A DNA stretch of 64,000 nt, from NCBI RefSeq assembly GCF_004000865.1, contig NZ_BIMB01000017.1:62001-126000 (forward strand), read 5' to 3'. This document shows, piece after piece, positions 60,678 to 64,000 of this stretch. A program made the position numbers and the translations under genes. A model generated the notes under the pieces. The model was not told where the DNA came from, did no database searches, and was given only the letters and a program-made list of their open reading frames with translations. This stretch comes from Paenibacillus elgii NBRC 100335. Its GTDB lineage: Bacteria; Bacillota; Bacilli; Paenibacillales; NBRC-103111. Within the stretch, counting starts at the first letter, position 1, and every line of letters starts with the position of its first letter.

Positions 60678-61271
60678 TTATACGTTGCCCGTATCTAACG
60701 TTTTCTGTTGCATTGGTATAGTTTGGCTTCTTTCACCTGAGAAATATTCGTCTACCATCTTCCGCAGGTGCTTATAGCTGGCGATAGCAGCCTTGACTGC
60801 GATCATTCCTTCGGTGTCGATCAGAACGACAGCAGGCACTTCCTTGATTTCATATAAGGTAAATGCATCCTTGGTATGAGCGTATTCAACCGTATCGTTA
60901 TGATGTATATCCAGCTCTTTTTCATCAACTGTAGTAAAAACTACGATTCTTATCAATGGATACCGCTCCTGCATATCTGAGAGTTCGTCAAGTACCTTTG
61001 TGCAGAATGGACATCCTTCCGCTGTAAATAAAGCCAACGTAGGGGCAGTATCTCTTCTTGGAAACTCGATGCTGTCTCCATCTGCGCCAAGATATGTGAA
61101 CAAGGGAGCTTTATCGCCTGCCTGAAGTTCCCTCTTGCTATCGCTTGTTTCTTTTATTTGTAATTTGTTTAAGAACTGAGCGACCAGTTTGGTCAGCATG
61201 AAAATAACAATAAATTGCAGGAGTACGAATACCCACAGGGCTATGATGGACCAGTACATGAAATTTTCCAT
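60678..61271 (-). CDS. membrane-anchored TlpA-like thiol-disulfide oxidoreductase
   Basis: The 197-residue protein has an N-terminal membrane helix (about 7-30, YWSIIALWVFVLLQFIVIFM), then a thioredoxin-fold domain with the redox motif EGCPFCTKVLDEL (CPFC at about 88), cis-proline region IKEVPAVVLIDTEG. It faces outside and would oxidise or reduce cysteines of exported peptides. AAAGGGG precedes the ATG by eight bases. It is the last gene of the minus-strand cluster; a MauE-like gene precedes it by 14 bases. The pairing of TlpA/ResA-type redoxin with MauE recurs in peptide maturation clusters (established for several RiPP-like loci). Confidence 0.83.
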   Translation of the reverse strand: MENFMYWSIIALWVFVLLQFIVIFMLTKLVAQFLNKLQIKETSDSKRELQAGDKAPLFTYLGADGDSIEFPRRDTAPTLALFTAEGCPFCTKVLDELSDMQERYPLIRIVVFTTVDEKELDIHHNDTVEYAHTKDAFTLYEIKEVPAVVLIDTEGMIAVKAAIASYKHLRKMVDEYFSGERSQTIPMQQKTLDTGNV

Positions 61272-61285
61272 TTTTTATCCCCTTT

Positions 61286-61909
61286 TTAACTTGATTGCTG
61301 ACGCTCCTTCGCTAACAATTCTTGCATTTTCTTACGGATGACGAATAATTCGTTAAAGATCGAAAACAGGAGCGCCAATAACAGCGCCGTTCCAGCCATA
61401 ATCCAATACTCTGTGCCGTATATGCGCGATAGGCTTTCCCCGCCAATGACCGACAATAAACTCCCATACGAAGCGGTTACGTGATAGACACATAGACACA
61501 TAGCCATTAAAAAGAGGTTTCGCCAAACAAGCATCCATGATATCGAATGGTTTCCCGCGAGCCCCCCGCATCCGCATGAGAGTTCTTTTCTGCCGCGAAG
61601 CAGGTTGATCGCAAGTGCGATACTGTACATCAGAAGTAGCCCGCTTCCGATTAATGCGGCTAGGGAACTGTATATCCCGAGAAGAAGAGAAATACCGGTC
61701 AGCCATTTTAGGGTATGGTCAAGTATGGCAAAGCATCGAACCCATGGTTCAGGCAAAATCCTATAATCTTTAATAATTCCAATATGAACATGCCAATAAC
61801 GAAGGGACGAAGCCCCGGAACTGATAAATACGATTGCCAAAAAAATTCGGCAAATTACGGACAACGCTTCCATCAACATCACCAGCTTTCTAACGCTTAC
61901 GCATACCAT
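61286..61909 (-). CDS. MauE/DoxX-like redox-associated membrane protein
   Basis: The 207-residue protein has five hydrophobic helices (AIVFISSGASSLRYW, LKWLTGISLLLGIYSSLAALIGSGLLLMYSIALAINLLRG, and others) and a cysteine motif RKELSCGCGGLAGN, which matches MauE-type proteins that pass redox equivalents to thioredoxin-fold partners. It overlaps the ABC exporter gene by 13 bases. The start is uncertain: ATG at 61909 is coupled to the exporter stop; an ATG near 61876 may be used instead. Confidence 0.78.
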   Translation of the reverse strand: MVCVSVRKLVMLMEALSVICRIFLAIVFISSGASSLRYWHVHIGIIKDYRILPEPWVRCFAILDHTLKWLTGISLLLGIYSSLAALIGSGLLLMYSIALAINLLRGRKELSCGCGGLAGNHSISWMLVWRNLFLMAMCLCVYHVTASYGSLLSVIGGESLSRIYGTEYWIMAGTALLLALLFSIFNELFVIRKKMQELLAKERQQSS

Positions 61910-63678
61910 TGAGCTTGCGATTCATACATCCTTGCATACGTACCGTTCGATGCCATGAGTTCACCATGGGTTCCGGATTCTGCAATCCTGCCGTTCTCCA
62001 TTACAATGATCCGGTCCGCCATTCTGGCGGCGGCCATGCGATGAGATATAAATATCGTCGTTTTGCTTTCCGTTAAGTCCCGGACCAGTTTATATACTTC
62101 CAATTCCGTTAACGGATCAAGCGCCGCTGTCGGCTCGTCCAAAATAATGATGGTGCCCTGCCGGAACAAGGCGCGAGCCAAGGCAATTTTTTGCCATTGT
62201 CCTCCGGAGAGGTCTTCCCCTTCCTGCAAAAAACGGCCGAGGAAGGTTGCGTAGCCTTCTCTTAAATTTTGAGCGATTTCGGCGACTCCCGTCGTTGCCG
62301 CCACTTCGTTCATCGCATCGATATCCTCCAAACGGGTGATATCCCCAAATCCGATGTTATCGCGCAGGGTGTACGCATATTTTAGAAAATCTTGAAAAAT
62401 GACCGTCATATTTTTGTGCAATTGGTCCGGAGCCAATTGACGGATGCTGACATCGTCGAATCGGATGTCTCCTTTTGCCAGAGGGTACAATCCCATCAAA
62501 CACTTCACCAGGGTAGACTTGCCGGAGCCGTTTTCTCCCACAATCGCGATTTTTTCCCCGGGCTTGATATGGAGCTGAATATTTTGCAAGACGGAAGTCG
62601 TTGTATCGACGTAGGAAAAAGTGACGTTTTCCAGCGTAATCCCTTTCTTTAATGCAGCCGGAAATGGCTCGGTTCCTTTCGCTTGGTTCTCCGACTCGGG
62701 ATGTTTGTAATCCAGGAAACGGAAAAAGTCATTCGCATAAAGCATTTCCTCAAACACCTTTGCCAGCAAAGTCGATAGCTGGTTGGTCAGTCCTTGGGTT
62801 CCCTGTACTGCTTGTCCAATGGCTACGAATTGGCCGATTTGTATGGGGGTAGTCTGAATCAGCCAAATCATGATCATAGCGGCTCCGGAGTAGAATAAGG
62901 CTGTAAGCCCATCCATTCCGATTTCCGCCCGCTGCTGTTTTCGCAATATTTTTAAAATCTCCATAAATTGATGTGAGAAAGCTTCCGACCACCTGTTCAG
63001 CAAGTAGGAACCAAGGCCAAATAAACGGATTTCTTTGGCGGAATGCCGATCCTTTAACAGAGAACGGGTATATTCCATGTCACGAACTAAAGGGGTTAAG
63101 CCAAACTTTAGCCAAAAATTCCTCTTTCCAAACTTCATTTGAACTAAAAACATGGGGATAGCGGCTAACAAACTTAGAAGAACCAAGCTCCAGTGAACGG
63201 TGAGCAAAAATACCAGATAGCCGGAAATCGTAATAAAAATTCTGCCGATTTCAAAAGCTTGACGGAGCGGAGAGAGCAAGCGGTGGCCCGGGCTGTCGTT
63301 TACCCTCTCCAGATGGTTGTAAAACTCAGGGAGATCGAAATAGAAAAGCGGCGCGGAGATCACCTTTTGAAGAACGGATGATTGCGCTGCGTGCTCTAAC
63401 ACGTTGGTGAGCTTTCCGTTCAAATATTCTTGGGTATTCATGAAAATGGATGTCAGCATGGTGACCATAAATTGAAGCAGCAGCAGTAAAAGGATTGTGG
63501 AATAATCCATTGCCGGATGTTGAATTAAGCGGGCTACTTCATTGATGGTTTCCTTGGACAGCCAGAGCATGATGACCGGCATAACCCCTAATAAAACCGT
63601 TAATGTGGAGGTCAGAAAAAGCAAGCCCTTCCCATAGGTCCAAACAAACCGGATTAGATGTCCAAATGCTTTTGTCAT
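61897..63678 (-). CDS. ABC exporter (fused permease-ATPase)
   Basis: The 593-residue half-transporter has a six-helix TMD (residues about 1-320) and an NBD with Walker A VGENGSGKSTLVKCLMG, Q loop QDFLKYAYTLRDNIG, signature DLSGGQWQKIALARALF, Walker B TIIILDEPTAALDP and switch His ISHRM. There is no N-terminal C39 peptidase domain. It is of the ABCB/peptide-exporter kind. The ATG at 63678 has AAGGTG about ten bases upstream; the TTG at 63684 is too near. With MauE-like and redoxin genes following it, a peptide export role is suggested. Confidence 0.87.
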   Translation of the reverse strand: MTKAFGHLIRFVWTYGKGLLFLTSTLTVLLGVMPVIMLWLSKETINEVARLIQHPAMDYSTILLLLLLQFMVTMLTSIFMNTQEYLNGKLTNVLEHAAQSSVLQKVISAPLFYFDLPEFYNHLERVNDSPGHRLLSPLRQAFEIGRIFITISGYLVFLLTVHWSLVLLSLLAAIPMFLVQMKFGKRNFWLKFGLTPLVRDMEYTRSLLKDRHSAKEIRLFGLGSYLLNRWSEAFSHQFMEILKILRKQQRAEIGMDGLTALFYSGAAMIMIWLIQTTPIQIGQFVAIGQAVQGTQGLTNQLSTLLAKVFEEMLYANDFFRFLDYKHPESENQAKGTEPFPAALKKGITLENVTFSYVDTTTSVLQNIQLHIKPGEKIAIVGENGSGKSTLVKCLMGLYPLAKGDIRFDDVSIRQLAPDQLHKNMTVIFQDFLKYAYTLRDNIGFGDITRLEDIDAMNEVAATTGVAEIAQNLREGYATFLGRFLQEGEDLSGGQWQKIALARALFRQGTIIILDEPTAALDPLTELEVYKLVRDLTESKTTIFISHRMAAARMADRIIVMENGRIAESGTHGELMASNGTYARMYESQAQWYA

Positions 63679-63702
63679 CGTCAACCTGCACCTTCCGCTT
63701 AT

Positions 63703-64000
63703 TTACTGGATGTGGTATCTCGCCATTTTCCGCCTATCCTGCAATACGCTTAGTATTTCTTTGAAAAAATGACCAGGATAACGAATAACGCCGTTAGAGT
63801 CTATGATAAAAAGGCTGGGAAAACTTGAAATTTGTAATTTTACCAGAGTTTCCTTATCGGCAGGGATTAGAGGGAGTTTATTGCCAAATTCCTGAATGAA
63901 GTTATCATAGTTACGATCCTCCAGTTCCACAAAACAGAGAATGGGAATAGAAAAGTCTGCTATTCGTTTTTGCGCAAGAATTTTTTCTAGTTCCAAATGG
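63703..64000 (-). CDS. thioredoxin-fold protein, C-terminal part (partial)
   Basis: The gene runs off the window at 64000; the frame is open to the edge. The visible ~98 residues include IPILCFVELEDRNYDNFIQE, LVKLQISSFPSLFIIDSNGVIRYPG with the cis-Pro (SFPSLF) and end in RYHIQ. This matches the C-terminal half of a TlpA-like thioredoxin-fold protein; the CxxC would be upstream of the visible part, or is missing. It is 24 bases before the exporter ATG and likely cotranscribed. Confidence 0.65.
   Translation of the reverse strand, partial: HLELEKILAQKRIADFSIPILCFVELEDRNYDNFIQEFGNKLPLIPADKETLVKLQISSFPSLFIIDSNGVIRYPGHFFKEILSVLQDRRKMARYHIQ

Overview
The window reads as chromosome of a Gram-positive, spore-forming Bacillales bacterium, most probably Paenibacillus or a close relative. 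The basis is the mix of families: Lpl-type sugar permeases beside unusual glycosidases, a Cse60-type sporulation protein, DUF2653/YxcD, DUF309, DUF4261, a GntR-ABC (Ytr-type) operon, a Fur-controlled FecCD uptake operon, strong AGGAGG ribosome sites, several TTG starts and many U-tailed hairpin terminators. No rRNA, tRNA, intact insertion sequence or CRISPR array was seen. The genus is an inference from gene content only.

Layout. (1) 0-6 kb: end of a carbohydrate ABC importer, a GH95-like glycosidase, a secreted F5/8C-PL6 polysaccharide lyase and a secreted YHYH/stalk protein. (2) 6-15 kb: small operons of DUF4261, DUF6138-like, WGR/beta-propeller, SMI1-like and DUF2185 proteins (families often found as orphan immunity-type genes), a Cse60-type gene followed by a rod-like inverted repeat that may be a structured RNA, then a Thg1-like polymerase, a P-loop kinase and a RelA/SpoT-type HD hydrolase in one transcription unit. 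(3) 15-22 kb: PilZ protein and two paralogous ArsR-MFS modules, each with a promoter that places the start of transcription at the ATG, enclosing a CBS protein, a bactofilin-like protein and a secreted M15-like protein. (4) 22-27 kb: an AT-rich, decaying accessory stretch with a methyltransferase, a broken zincin toxin fragment, a NucB-type nuclease, unknown small genes and a frameshifted PhnD-like protein. (5) 27-31 kb: aquaporin, GntR-ABC operon, HxlR regulator, flavodoxin-fold reductase. (6) 31-39 kb: DEDDh exonuclease, a second DUF2185 copy, secreted and membrane proteins, a secreted Ser/Thr-rich protein plus DUF2653 module, a CD3324-type gene with a leader ORF, an esterase and a remnant of a YyaL-type gene. 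(7) 39-43 kb: three genes of the Tm-1/TIM-barrel group, one fused to an AraC domain.

(8) 43-49 kb: Fur-box controlled siderophore uptake (two FecCD permeases and a lipoprotein), a six-repeat GH18 protein, and the second membrane protein plus DUF2653 module. (9) 49-57 kb: DUF309, an OmpR-type two-component pair, beta carbonic anhydrase, HesB-like protein, M32 carboxypeptidase, FAD oxidoreductase. (10) 56-61 kb: NrtA/SsuA/ThiY-type ABC importer and an aromatic-acid-exporter-like membrane protein. (11) 60.6-64 kb, minus strand: thioredoxin-fold protein (cut by the edge), ABC exporter, MauE-like membrane protein and TlpA-like redoxin, which together look like the export and disulfide end of a peptide-maturation cluster whose precursor would lie beyond the window.

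The most interesting items for follow-up are the rod-like RNA candidate at 11.15-11.38 kb, the Thg1-kinase-HD cassette, the twin leaderless ArsR modules with different operators, the TIM-barrel/AraC/Tm-1 trio, the CD3324 leader, and the redox/export cluster at the right edge.
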